DNA of 64,000 nt from Hoplostethus atlanticus (lineage: Eukaryota > Chordata > Actinopteri > Trachichthyiformes > Trachichthyidae). The translations under genes and the position numbers were made by a program. Below, piece by piece: positions 47,053-60,550 of this stretch. Within the stretch, counting starts at the first letter, position 1. The number at the start of each line of letters is the position of its first letter. The notes beneath the pieces were generated by a model. That model did no database searches, was not told the DNA's origin, and worked only from the letters and a program-made list of their open reading frames with translations. The stretch is from assembly GCA_034670405.1 (NCBI GenBank), contig JAXDDX010000117.1:1426001-1490000 (forward strand), read 5' to 3'.

Positions 47053-48125
47053 CAGAATCAGAATCAGAATCAGTATCAGTTTTATTGCCAAGAATGTTTT
47101 CACATACAAGGAATTTGACTTAAAAAATAAGAATAAAAAATAAAAGCAAGTACTGTAAAAGGCAACGATCAAGAATACAATATAAAATAGAAAAGTTCAC
47201 ACAAAATATATGAAAAGATATTATAAGGAATGAGAAAAATAATAACAATAAAATAAAAATAATATGTGCCATATATATGTGCAAGGGTATGTGCGTTAAT
47301 GTAACGCATTGAGACATGTGGAGGCTTTTTAACGTGTAGTTTCCATGGGGGGGTCCATGTTAGTGGGGGACCCGGGCCTTGTTCATTAGGCCAGTTGCAC
47401 ATGGGAAGAAACTATTTTTGTGGCGTGAGGTTTTGGTCTTGATGGACCGCAGCCTCCTGCCAGGGGAGGGGAGGGGAGTAACTCAAAGAGTTTGTGTCCA
47501 GGGTGGGAGGGATCGGCTACAATATTACCTGCACACCTCAGGGTCCGGGAGGTATACAGGTCCTGGAGAGATGGCAGATTGCAGCCAATCGCCTTCTCAG
47601 CAGAGCAAATGACACGTTGCAGTCTGCCCTTATCCTTGGCAGTGGCAACAGCATACCAGATGGTGATGGAGGATGGCAGTGTAGAAGTGCTCTATCATTG
47701 ACTTTGGCAGGTTGTACATCTTCAGCTGCCACAGGAAGTACATCCTCTGCTGTGCTTTTTTGGTGATGGAGCTGATGTTCAGCTCCCACTTGAGGTCCTG
47801 GGTGATGATGGTACCCAGGAAGCGGAAGGACTCCACAGTTTTGACTGGGGAGTCACGCAGGGTAATGGGGGCGGGGGGGGTGCTGGGTTCTTCCTGTAAT
47901 CCATTACTATCTCCACTGTCTGCATTGAGCTCCAAGTTGTTCTGGCTGCACCAGGTCACCAGATGGTCAATCTCCCACCTGTAGGCGGACTCATCCCCAC
48001 CAGAGATGAGCCCAATGAGGGTGGTGTCGTCCAAGAACTTCAGGAGCTTGACGGACTGATGACTGGAGGTGCAGCTGTTGGTATACAGGGAGAAGAGTAG
48101 AGGGGAAAGAACGCAGCCTGCCATC
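47053..48125 (-). mobile_element. LINE (RT part and 3' end) between ctu2 and rnf166
   Basis: The minus-strand ORF includes GCVLSPLLFSLYTN, SVKLLKFLDDTTLIGLISGG, WCSQNNLELNA, VESFRFLGTIITQDLKWEL and KKAQQRMYFLWQLKMYNLPK. The usual FADD is FLDD here, though both Asp remain. The 3' end is a (CTGATT)n tail at 47053-47075. It is 5'-truncated at 48125. Frame breaks after HHHLVCCCH make it inactive. Confidence 0.85.
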
Positions 48126-48602
48126 CTCAGGTGAAAAGTATCATTACTCTTGATAATAAAAAATAAATTAGTTAGTTTAGTCAGACTTTGACTTGAGCAT
48201 CTAAGGTAGATGTCCCTCTACAGAATCCACTCTGTGCTCCAGAAAGTATTAAAGTCTGCGTACTACCATCTTTTCCATCCATTTACCTAAGTGAGATGTC
48301 ATGGCTATATGTCTGTAGCTTCCTGCTTTTGCTGGATCTTTACCAGGTTTAACAAAATCCAAAATAAGTGTCTTTTTTCCAACCAACAGGCATCACCCTC
48401 CACATCCTAGTGAATACTTGACTTCCAGCCTTGAGACGTGCATGACATTGTGTTTCTTCTGATGTCAACTCTCTTACTGATCCATTCCCTATAAACTACT
48501 GCGTGCATTAAAATCACCACACAATATCTCACTTCTGACAGTGTTATTAAGTTGCACAGCCACCTCCTTTGTTTATCTACCCTGTTACATCTGACAGCAC
48601 TG
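48126..48602. other. non-coding; further decayed repeat
   Basis: No reliable coding signal. It may continue older LINE sequence. Confidence 0.35.
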
Positions 48603-48880
48603 TGGGAGGGGGGGGGGGGGGGGGGGGGGTTGGCTTTGGTCGAATCGAGAAAATCTTAGACCTGATGCCGAAACGATCGCTGCAGGCCGCGGCCATTCGG
48701 CGCCATTCTGCGCCCTTCCGCGTCCGGTGTGCACAGCCACATTGGTTAACATGGGCGCCGAAAGAATTTTCGGCGCCGTTCCGCATCCGGTGTGAACCCG
48801 GCGTGAGGTGCGTCGGCGGAGGGAGACGGCGCTACCAACTGCCGTCAACACCGGGCCGGGTTTATGGTTGGCGTTAATAA
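48603..48880. repeat. G-run and GC-rich MITE piece
   Basis: A G-run (about 48603-48630) is followed by a CpG-rich tract containing GCGTCCGGTGTGCACAG and CCGGTGTGAACCCGGCGT. The latter is the same end as the MITE at 49905-50211, so this is a related copy. Confidence 0.6.
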
Positions 48881-49904
48881 AACGGCCCTGCTGGCCACTT
48901 GACTCTCCTCATGCCTACGTGTCTCTGTCTGTCACGAACCCCGGTACAGTGGCAACTTGCCACAGTCACATATTTCTGCCCATATGGAATTGTCCAGATA
49001 ATAGAAATCTTTTTCCGCAATCCAGGATCAGAACGATCTCACTGATGTTGAGCCAGTTTCAAAACACTATCAGGTTGGACAATCCTGATCCAAATATCAT
49101 CCATATCATCAAAGCTCAAAATTTCAAAATCCAGATTTTTAATAGTCCTCTATCTTGCCATCTGTCGGACAAATAATGTTACAGAATGTTTAGCAAGACG
49201 AGAAATAATGAATGAACTACATGTAAGAGTATTTCAGTTCCTTTTATTCTCCATCTGCACACTTTTAGAATACAGAACTCAACATCTACACATCTCATAA
49301 AAAAAATCACATTTCTGTGCTTGCTTCTTTCTTTTAAGGAGCATTTTAGAAATTAAGTTAAGAGGGCATATCTCAATTCCTGTCCTGCTGGTCCATCAGG
49401 CAGCAATGGTGGTAGTGGCAGGGCAGGGGCTTCCCTTTGGGGCTGAGGATGATCCCCCCCCTTCCATCATGATGGAGAGGAACCTTGTGCGTTTCTGCTA
49501 TATTGTGAATCTTGTGCTTGTTTTGCCTTTTTTCCTCTCCTTTAGGCTATAATTGTACATTACTATGGTTCAAAATGTGTTTAAAGGTGTGTGATTATCA
49601 GTTGCATACAACATACTGTAAATAAAAACAAAAATAGTTACTTCTCTAAAGACTGACCTACACTCAGTAAGGTGTTTTTTTTTGTGTGTAGTTAAAATTA
49701 AAAAATGCAAAAATACGATGCATTTCTGTAAAAGGTAAGGCCTATCATTTTTCTTAATCTTGAGTTTTTAAAAACGCAAAAACAACATTCAAGATTGATT
49801 AAAGGTAGTATGGATTATCAGATCCTAATTTTCAAGATCAGAATTACTCCCTGCCCCTTACTGCCCCAAGCACTTGCTCCCCTTTATTCACTCTCTTCAG
49901 CATA

Positions 49905-50030
49905 ACGCCCTGTCACACTGGACGCGGAAGGAAAAGTAAGCACCGCGATCGCGCCGATCCAGCAAGAAGGAGTTTGGTTGTTAACACCGGCGCCGAACGG
50001 CGCGCTGGTTTTCTCAATGTAGGGGTTTGG

Positions 50031-50061
<31 letters not shown>

Positions 50062-50111
50062 GCGTGTGCCTGCTCGTCTCTCTCTCTCTCTCTCTCTGCG
50101 TGTGCCTGCTC

Positions 50112-50147
<36 letters not shown>

Positions 50148-50211
50148 TTGTGTGCGTGTGCCTGCTCGTCTCTCTCGCTCTGTTTCACCGCGTCCGGTGT
50201 GAACCCGGCGT
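49905..50211. mobile_element. GC-rich MITE with internal (CT)n arrays
   Basis: ACGCCCTGTCACACTGGACG at the left mirrors CGTCCGGTGTGAACCCGGCG at the right, with TAA flanking the right end and ATA the left. The interior has three (CT)n tracts separated by GCGTGTGCCTGCTCGT repeats (50030-50175). Ser/Leu-rich frames here are artefacts. Confidence 0.65.
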
Positions 50212-51431
50212 AAGAGACCCGATTCTTTACTTTTCTTTACTTTCTACCTCTGATCCTCTTTAACTTCCTTTTGAACTGAGCATCATGTTCACCTCTACAT
50301 TGTGCACATCTTTCTCTCCCCTTTGCACTGTCCTTAATTTAACTTCCATGGGTAAAACATTTTCAAATTAAATCACTACAGATACTGTCTGTCTTTGCCC
50401 CTTGTCTGTAAGTTTGACTTTCTCAATTGCTTTGGAAAGCAATATAATGCCTATATGTATTTTCCACCTCTGTGCAATGTCATGCCTCAAAATGAAATGG
50501 CATAAAACCACTGAAAAAAGCTAGATTTGAAAGTAACATGGGAAGGTCTGGCTTTATAGGCATTTATTGATGAAAATGAACACAAGTGATTTAAATCAGT
50601 TTGGGGTGCTATAGGTTGGTGTTCTAGCAATTTATCATAAAGGCTATCCCTTATATAAAACCCAAACCAATATTAACCAGCAAAACATCACTGGTCTATT
50701 ATTAATGATGTAGCAATTCTGGCTGTTTGGACTAAAAATACAAGATGCAATTTTATACATGCTATATATTCTGTTTTAATATCCCATACAATACATGTGT
50801 GTTGAGTAATTAGAAGTGCGACATTTTGACACATGGCACTGCATTCGGCTACTCTCGCCTATTTTCGACGCGAGACGAAAATCATCTCAAACGAGCCTAG
50901 TGAAAACCTGAGGGCTCAGTAGCGCTTGTTTCATTGGCCCCTGGGATTGCAGTTCTAAACAACCAGAATAGTGAGATTATATTCCCAGTAAGACTTCAAT
51001 ATCCACAAAGCAAAGCGTGTTGAGGGTTTTTGTATCTCTCGTGTTTGTTCGCGAGCGTTCAGTGACGTCTGCGCAAAATCGCTAATCTGGCAACTGCGTG
51101 GCCGCAGTTTTACATGTGAGCAGTGGATTTATAATCCTTTTAAATCGGGTAATTTCCGCAGCACGTCGCTGACACTCGCCAACGAGCACTGTTTCCAATG
51201 TTTACTTCTCCGGCGTGTCCTCTCGAGCCGTCAAAAGAGTAATGCTGTCTTTTATTAGAGCTCATTTTATCGCACGCAGACACAACAACCATCATGTTTG
51301 TACTACAGATATTCACCTTTCTGTACGGATAATGTACTAGGCAGCAGTAGTTTAAATAGCTAAGGTTAGACAGCTTCCTCTCTTTGGCAGCGAGCTGTTG
51401 TCGACAATAGAAGATCCTCTTCGGCTCCATG
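50212..51431 (+). promoter_or_regulatory. upstream region and probable promoter of rnf166
   Basis: Positions 50212-50800 look non-coding. From about 51030 to 51431 the sequence is CpG-richer, with a CRE-like TGACGT at 51063-51068, and leads into the rnf166 start. No TATA box is evident, which suits a housekeeping promoter. Confidence 0.4.
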
Positions 51432-54400
51432 ATGGCGATGTTTCGGAGCTTTGTTTCGGCGAGCGCCCAGCTCCGACAGCAGCAGCAGCAGTCTAACAAC
51501 GGGGCCGGCTCGCTGGCAGCCCCGGCGGAAAGCGTCGAGAGCCAGTTCTCCTGTCCCATCTGCCTGGAGGTCTACCACAAACCTGTCAGCATCGCCAGCT
51601 GTGCTCACACGTAAGTAGTTCTTGTTTTTGTGGATGTACATGTCATCGCTTGAAAAAGGATACTAACATCTTCATTTTGAACAGTCCTGTTCTGTTATTT
51701 GGTTATTTATAATAGCCCAAATTAGAAGTGACATGGGTGGTTAACTTAAATTCACTTCTTTGCTACTGTTTTGTTTTTATGTAACTTTGTTATATCCATA
51801 TGGTAATAGCTCCACCGAGTAATGATGCTGCCATACAGCTAGTAACAGCCGAGTCCTCTTGGTGCCATGCATCATTCATCTACAGTAATGTCACCCAATT
51901 GATAATAGTAGCAGATAAAAAAATAAATAATTGCAGATGACTTCCTGAATGTGCCATAACAACGGATTGTATTGAGTGTCTTGAGTTGTTTTAGCCTCAA
52001 AGAAGGGGTAAATATGCCAGGTGGTATTTAGAAGAGGAGAAGAGACAGACAAAGAGACTGCTGCTTGAAGAGATTTGGAAAAGAATGTCACACACCTCTA
52101 CTGAAGATGACAGGCCTGTAAAGTTAAAAGTATAAACAAGACAACGATAAACATGTCATCCCACACAAATGATGGGCCAATCATTGAATCAGAAACAAAT
52201 GTCACCTTATTATGACCTGTAGTTTTAGCCCCCTTCAACCAGTCACTGTATTTTAGAAAATACAGGAAAGTAGTGATGAGATGCATCATTCCCATTCCTA
52301 ATAAGTGTAATTTTGAAAATGTCCTAATGCAGTGGTGACGCCATGGTGGTTCAGCAAGAGCTCCGTTCTGATTGGAGTTTGCATGTTCTTGCATGCTCCG
52401 GTTTCCTCCCACAGTCTTAAGACATGTAAGTTAGGTGGACTCAGGTGATTGTCCGTCTATGTCTATTTTATGCGCAGTTGTGCTCATACCTGCATAAATG
52501 GCTCATAAAATATGGTCTGATCTTCATCTAAGTCATAAAAATGAATATACACAATGGGCCTCATTCACAAATGTTTTTGTAAATTTGTAAATTTGTAGTG
52601 TTTATGTGTGTACTAAAACACGAACGTGGGATTCATGAAACGTGCGGGAAACCTCGATTTGTTCGTAAAACAGGTGTATATTTGATATATTTGAATGCCA
52701 ATTGTTTGTAAATTGGATGCGCGTGCACGTTGAAGCCCATTTGCATAGGTAAACGCCCTGTTCAACACCGTAAAAGGCTACAGAGGAACTTGGCAGACTC
52801 CGAAATGGAAGTGTTGCGCACATGCGTGCATGAGAAAAAAACAACAGAGTTTTCTGAAGCATCAGCAGCGGAGTCACAAGAACTGATAAAAGTAAAGCAT
52901 GGCAAGAAATTATTAATGCTGTCAATGCTGTTTCAGCAGAAACACACTGCTGAGGTAAAAAAAGAAACAGTTTGACATGAAACTAGATTGCAAAAAAGTA
53001 TAAGGAGAAGTAGTCGCGTATTATCAGCCACAGGAGGACGGCAGCGCACTGAGCCGCTATCCGACATGGATCAGAGGATCAATTAATAATAGGAGAGACC
53101 ACACTGTCGGGTGTCCAGTCAGCATTGGAGTTGGACACAGATCAAATCCAGGCTGCATCTTCATCAGATGTTATTGTATTTGTAAGGCATCCAGTCCATG
53201 TGATCAACCCATTACAAGTTTGATAATCTTGTGTTGTTATGAATGAGGACAGGTTGGCAAATACGCCATTTCAGCCTATTAGGTTTTTTTTCCTACAAGG
53301 CCACTGAAACATCTTGTTGGTAATAAGGTTTGGCACTACTGTAATGGATTTTTCATAAAGAATAAGTTGTTCTAAGAGCCTTCCCGCATGTTTCCAAACA
53401 CATGAACACATTTCTGCATGTTTCCAAGCACACATAGGATTCGATCATACCAAACGAACAAATTCAGATATGAACAAAAAGATGAATCTGACTATGTTCG
53501 TAGAAACGTTAGTACTAACATTATATGTTCAAATCTGATAAATCGTCCGCATGTTTTGTGAATGAGGCCCATTGTGATTTAACAAATGACACACAACATT
53601 TTACTTTTACATGTTGAACATTGTTCAAATGTTAACAGCTTGAATTGGAAAAAGTATGTAAACCATGAAATTTAGCAACTGGTGAAACCTCCTTTAAGCT
53701 TTAGATCACAGACCGTTATCCTGATATTCTTTTGTAGAATTTCCTGATACAATTTGGAATTCATTGTCCCCTCAATAATTGAAGAACAATTAGAATTTGT
53801 TTAGAAAATGCGTAGAAAAGATTTGTAGTTGTAAATGATATGTTGCAAATGTGTGAATCGATTCTACACAAGGACTTTGAATGTGCGAGTGCGTTAACAT
53901 CTGAGAAACGTTTGAGTTGCCTAGTGTCACAGTGTAAAACTACGCACGCTTCTTCCTCTTTGTGTGAACTGTGTTTTGCAACTACGGATTTTTGACCTTG
54001 TTTTGCCTGCAAATTTGACTGACCAATAGGAGCGCTACTTTCGCTACTTTCGCTCCCAAAGACTGTAGCAGTTGCTGTGACGGGCCATCGACCAAATATG
54101 CCCTTCCTTTTCATCGCTAACTTCACTATGATGAGTCACCCGGGCCCGTCAGCAGAAAACTAGGTGAGTTGATTGTTCATTCTTTGACTGCAAAGTCTAT
54201 TGTGTAATAAACCATCATCATTGATTAATGGCATTTAACGTATGTTAGATTTGTAGCGTTCAATGTCAATTCAAGCTTGTAAACCGAAGAGCATTTTAGG
54301 ATAGCTAACGAGTAACGACCATGTTACAGTATAACTTTCAACGCTCGTTACTCCGGAAATCACATTACACCGTAACATGATCGTTACTCCGGGAGCGCGA

Positions 54401-57400
54401 TTTGTAATTTCGATCCACAGTGTTTTGATCCCCAGAAATAGAATGAACTACAACTAAAGTTAGCTAACTCAACTAGCTACCTAGCTGGAATTGACATTGA
54501 ACACTACAAATCTAACGTACATCCACAAATGCCATCAACTCATCTGGTTTTCTGCTGACGGGCCCGGGCGACCCATCATGGTGAAGTTAGCGATGGAAAG
54601 GAAGGAGCATATTTGGTCGATGGACCATCACAGCAACTGCTACAGTCAAACTTGCTACCTGATGTGAGCGGAGGTAGCGCTCCTATTGGTCAGTCAAATT
54701 TGCAGGCAAAACAGGGTAAAAAATCCATAGTTGCTAAACACAGTTTAGCACTCACGTTTACACACTCGCACATTCAAAGTCACTTGTGTAGAATTGATTC
54801 ACACATTTGCAACATATCATTTACAACTACAAATCTTTTCTACACATTTTTTAAACAAATTCTATTTGTTCAAAATGTTTTTACATATTTACACATTCCA
54901 AATAATTTGTGCAAATGTTATTTACATGTGTGCAACTGTTAAAATACAACTGCAGGTTTCCATATATCTGTGAATATCCTTTTACAAGCTCAAAATCTTT
55001 ATGACCCTATCTTGATTCCATATGCTCCCTCCACCATGCTTCACAGTTGGGATGAGGTTTTGCTGTTTGTACCAGTGTTTTTTCTCCTCCAAACATACCG
55101 TTGTGCCCTTTTGCCAAAAAGCTCAAGTTTTGTCTCATCTGTTCACAGAACATTGTTTCAGTAGCTATGTGGAACATCCAGGTGGTCTTTGGCAAACTCG
55201 AGACAGGCAGCAATGTTTTTTGTGGAGAGCAGTGGTTTCCTCCTTCAAGAGATTCCTACAGATCCTTAGCTGTTACCTCAGGGTTCTTTGTCACCTCCTT
55301 GACCGTTATGCGGTGTGCTCTAACTCCTAGGGAGAGTAGCACTGAATTTTCTCCATTTGTTTACAGTATGTCTGACTGTAGACTGATGGAGGCCCAAGTC
55401 TTTGGAATTGCTTTTGTAGCCTTCCCCAGGCTCATGAACCTCAACAACACTTCTCCGGCGGTCTTCTGAAATGTCTTTTGACCAGGGCATATTCCACTTC
55501 AACAGATCTCTTTATTTGGAGAGCAGACTGTTTGTAACCAAACCTTGTGGGGTTTTTATATGACAGGGCACCTCTAACCCACACCATAAATGTCATCTCA
55601 TTGATTGGTTCACCTGACTTCAATTACCTCCTTTCATAGAAGTCATTATCTTAGAGGTTCACATACTTTTTCCCGCTTAGGCTGTTAATATTTCAACAAT
55701 ATGTTCAATAAAAACATGTAAAAGTAAATTCTTCTGCGTATTATTTGTTAAATCACATTGTGTTTCTCTGTTCATCTGATTCAGATGAAGATCAGATCCA
55801 CTTATGCAGGAATGTAATTGAAAAGGGTTCACAGACCTTTTCTAGCAACTGTTTATTCCAATATATTTAGGAATAAGCGTGTATGGAAAATTAATGCAAA
55901 TTAATGGATATCATCAAATCTAATCACCCAGTCGTGTCTGACTGCTTGTACACACTGTGATTGGGTACTCTATTCTTGCCGATTGTGGCCTGTGTTAGAG
56001 GCTCAGATTGCATCTATGGAGTGGCCTAGAGCTACATAGTTTTTGACAGGCAAATCATGTATTTTTCACCGCTTTGGTGTTGCCTTTTTGTTTTGATGAG
56101 TTAACATAGATGGCTAGCAAGCGGCAATTAGACAGCATTAATCAAATTCTAATTAGGTAGCATTAATCAAAATAAACAGGAAAAAAAAACTAAATGAGAG
56201 CTTACCATCAACTCCCAACTATGCACTGTGCTCCAAGCATCATTTTTGAAATGTTTATTCCTGTAGTCTTTCAGATAAAAGTAGAAAACTGGCAGGGAAA
56301 CGAGGAAACTGAAATCTTATTGGCAGTTGACGGCTGAAGACCACGAAAAGTTCAGCCATGGCCAGCTTGTCTCGGTTGACTGTCCACATCGGCCGAGTGT
56401 CCCTGGTCGTTCAACTCTGTAGGAAATTGTTGTTTTTCAACTCTGGACCAAAATTGAGTGTGCACTGCTGTGTCCCAGACTACTCTTGTCATGCGGGGTC
56501 CACCAGAAACAGGCTTGCGACCCATTTTTGGTTCCTGACCGATTATTTAGGTAATGCTGCTATAAGCCATTAGACTGTTTTGGCTAATATTTATTGGATT
56601 TTAACTAGGCTCCACATTATGATTTAAGTGCAGTGGGTGCACATAGTGTGGCTGGCTATGTGATGTTCTTTCGTGTTTTAGTCCAGAGAAGCAGAGCAGA
56701 AATTATTAATGGTGTTTACTCCCCACTCCGAGATCCAGCACACAGCTGATACATGACACAGACACAACTGACTGCAGCAAGCCTTTTAACACAGGAATAC
56801 TTCGCATTTGTGTAGAAATAATAATAATGTAATTCCTTATTGAGCCGGTGGAGAAATTATCTTTTTCTTTCTTGACACCCATTTCATGCTCCACGGACCG
56901 TTTCAACTGGGTCCTGCTTCCAATGCACATAGTGTGAGGATGTATATTGGTAGGCTAAGCCAGTCAAAGTAGAATACTAATTGCACATTTATAGTTTAAA
57001 TTGCTTTATCTTGGTAAATAGTCTTTCGATTAGTAATGACAACAAACATATTGAGGGCAGTAAATCAGTGCAAAACATCAACAACAGCAACGTTTATTCC
57101 TTAAAAGTACCATCTCCCCTTATTCCCCCTCTCTTTTTGAAGTACAAATATTTTAATAGAAAGTTCCAAATGCTATTAAGTGGCTTGTGAAATGTGCTAT
57201 ACAAATAAAGTTAAATTGAATAGAAAAAACTGTTTGAATAATTCTCTCTCATTTATAAATGTATGGTCTTTATGAATTGTGTAGGAAGACTTGATTATCA
57301 AAAAAATAACTTTTGTCCACAATTTGTCCTTCAGAATTGTATAAATTGTTTTTTTTTGGCTGGGTGGTTCATGGGCCAGCAGGTGTTTCACCTGGCTTTT

Positions 57401-60400
57401 CTGTCTTTTGATGGTGTAGGAAACTGTACTCACTGACACCTTGGCTCTGAAATTTACATTATTTTTCAGTTTTTGCTGACCTAAACCTTTTTTTTTTTTT
57501 CAACCTCTAGCAGTTTACTGCTTACCTTTTGTACCATTCCAGGTTATTCACTGGACTGAATTGCTTAAATTTCAATAAAAACTGGAAAAATGTGGGTGTT
57601 CTAAAACTTTTGACCGGTAATGTACATTAGTTGGATGTAGTTATGAATAATGGATGACATTTACAGTTTCCTATTAAGTGTACTGAAATTCTTGCACTCA
57701 TTCCTATCAGCACAGCCCTGGGGGAACAGGAGGCGGACTTTGTGGATAGAAAATCTTTTCACACCCATAATGTATCAATGAAAAGTAGGCCCAGTGCTCA
57801 CTGCTGTATCACACAAAAATGGTCCTAGGGGTGAGCAGTATTTCATTCTGAATCAGTTTGTGGATAGAGTTCTAACTTTTTGCCACTCAGCAGACTCACT
57901 AGGTAACTATTACTAGAGATACTGATTGTACAACTGTTTGGCACACTTGTTCTGCATAATGGAGGCTTCATTAATCACTGCTGCCACCACTGCAAATTGA
58001 AAAGAATGTTTGTTATACAAGTAATGCATTATATTACATTGTACGGTTGTTGGTGCTGTCTGTAACAGATGAAGTCATCAGTTGACATCTCACTTCTTGG
58101 CCTTTTGATCGGGGTAGAGCTTAGGGATGAATGACATTTGGCAAAGACAAAAATGCTTGACCAGAAAGACTAACTTAGGCAACATGCACACATGGGAGCT
58201 TAGCAGTTGACAATAATGTTAGCTCTACCAAGTGGCCTTAGCCACCGTAAAGTAACCCTGCGAGGGGCATCACATATAGCTATACTGGCTAGCCATAGAC
58301 AGCTACAGCCATTCATTTCTTCACTCACCACTAAATGCAGCAGTGGTCTTGCCGAGGACATTGCTGGAGTTAGGTCCAGCTGTTGCAGCAGTGGTCTTGT
58401 TGGCACTGGCAGAACAGGGGTTGGGACTGCAAAAACCCATGTCCACCGCCATGAAATTAGAAAAGCAGTCCCACGCAAAATGGACAGTGCATACTCCAGC
58501 TCTTGGCGGGAGGACTTGGTCTGGTCGTCCCAATGCATTCGGCCACCGACAACTCATTTCTGGGTCTGGCGGAAACCGGTACAGACAGGATTTGTTTTTG
58601 TACATGGGAAAATATCATTTCCAACCCATACTGGCCACGAATAAATCTAGAAGAACTTACTAACGCTAACTACTAGCTAACAACTGACAACTAACATAAA
58701 TACAAAAACATAAAAAAAACACACAACTGACTAGCTAACTACAAAAATTAGTATAGGAAATTATAGGAAAACTATATAAAACTAAAACAAATATAGGAAA
58801 ACTAACTATTGCTATGCTATCAACACTGTATATCACTCAAATCACTCTTGCACTCCTCTCCACAGTCTGATAAATGTGGAGATGTTGGTGTCATGTTATG
58901 GAAAATCATGATGTAAGTGTGCTTTTGATATGCTTAAACTATAAATTGCAATAATATGTATGTATAGTCACAGCAGTGGAAAACTACTGAGAAGAATGTG
59001 TGTCTGTGTGTTCATTTCCTGTGGCCTGGCTGAAAGTTTGACCTAGGATCAAAGAAGGTCAAGTCGTAAAGAGTTGGGCCAGAACTTTTATTGCAGGGGA
59101 GATAACCCCTTCACGGTCGGGTGATGGGGGATGGCCTTGCATATCTTTATTCATTAACCTTTTACTATGTGTGTCTGTAGAACTAGTCATTCATGTGTAT
59201 AAATGTATCTGTGAAACTGAATTCTGGAGCTCATTCTGTATACACCTCGTGTGTGTGGTTTGAGCTCTGCTTGCAAGCATTAAAGGCCTAAGAGATGAGA
59301 GTCTCTGACGAATATTGTGTTATAGCTTTATTGAGCTGATCTCACCAACTAGACAAAGTGCAATTGACTTAAATTGCCACAACAGTCATTGTAGAAAAAG
59401 GTGATTACATGTTGTTTTAACTTCCAAAGTGACTTGGAGTGACCAATCAGCCTATACGTCTATACGATCCAATACTAAAATGTCAAGATTTGGGCCTGAC
59501 TTAATCGCCAACACTACCACATACTCCAATGCATTGGGTTTCAACTGAAAAAGGTGTTTTACACTTACACTTTAAGGCAGTGGTCCTTAAATCTGGCCCT
59601 CTAGGTCCAGAGTACTGCTGGTTTTCTATTCTGCCAGAATAGGCCCCCGAGGACCGGATTTGAGGACCACTGCTTTAAGGTCTTCAATACCTAGAAATCC
59701 TGTAATCTCAGTAAACTGCACACAGCACACTGTTTACCAAGACAATTGGTCCGTGATCACTTCACACCAATGGATACCAAATGGACGAGAGAGGCAAAAG
59801 ATAATTTGTGAGTCCAACTTTCTCTGGACAGAGCATTCACTCAGTGCTGTTTAGGAGACAATTTGTATTTTGTTCACCGAAAAATGAAAATGTAATCATT
59901 ATTTACTCATCCACGTCAGTGGAAATGCCATTGAAGTTCATAGGACCACCAAAGACCTTCTCCATTCAACATGTCGTGCCGCATAATCCAAGTGTACTGT
60001 AATACCACTGCGCTGTGGGTCCCTTACCTCATTATCTCCTTTATTTTCCTTACTGACAATGCTCTGGTGGAAAGGTCTGCTGTTGGTCACTGTACTGTTG
60101 GTCAACAGAACAAAGTATTGTCAGTGAGGATATATATAGGGAATTATATATTAAATATAGGGAAGTCAAATATTAAGCATTTTATTGCCAAAATGTAGGC
60201 CTAAATGCGGTGCCCAGTACGATATGTTTCTACTGCACAAGTGGTGCAGAGTATTTTCTCGTTGACTGGGAATTTCTGCATTTGACAGTATCATTATAAT
60301 ACTAAATAACTAAAAATAACAACCACCAGTGCTACAAAAAATAAGCAGGGAAAACTGGTAAAAGGGACAATTGAATGCTTCTTTACCCCCCCCCCCCCAA

Positions 60401-60475
60401 CTTAAACACTCTGCAGATATTCGAATGACGCTGTTGTTCTGTGCAGATATTTTATTTGTTTACTCCTTCTCTTGT

Positions 60476-60550
<75 letters not shown>

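Noticed and set aside
50027..50263. Ser/Leu-rich frames
   Set aside because: Pure (CT)n microsatellite translation. The same applies to 60371-60560, upstream of the real exon 2.
51140..51641. Minus-strand frames over rnf166 exon 1
   Set aside because: Antisense shadows of a CpG-rich first exon and promoter. The plus strand carries the RING motif.
58088..58130. Possible U2 snRNA 5' end (TTCTTGGCCTTTTGATC)
   Set aside because: Only about 18 bases resemble U2, with a gap, and no Sm site or downstream stems were seen. Too weak to call.
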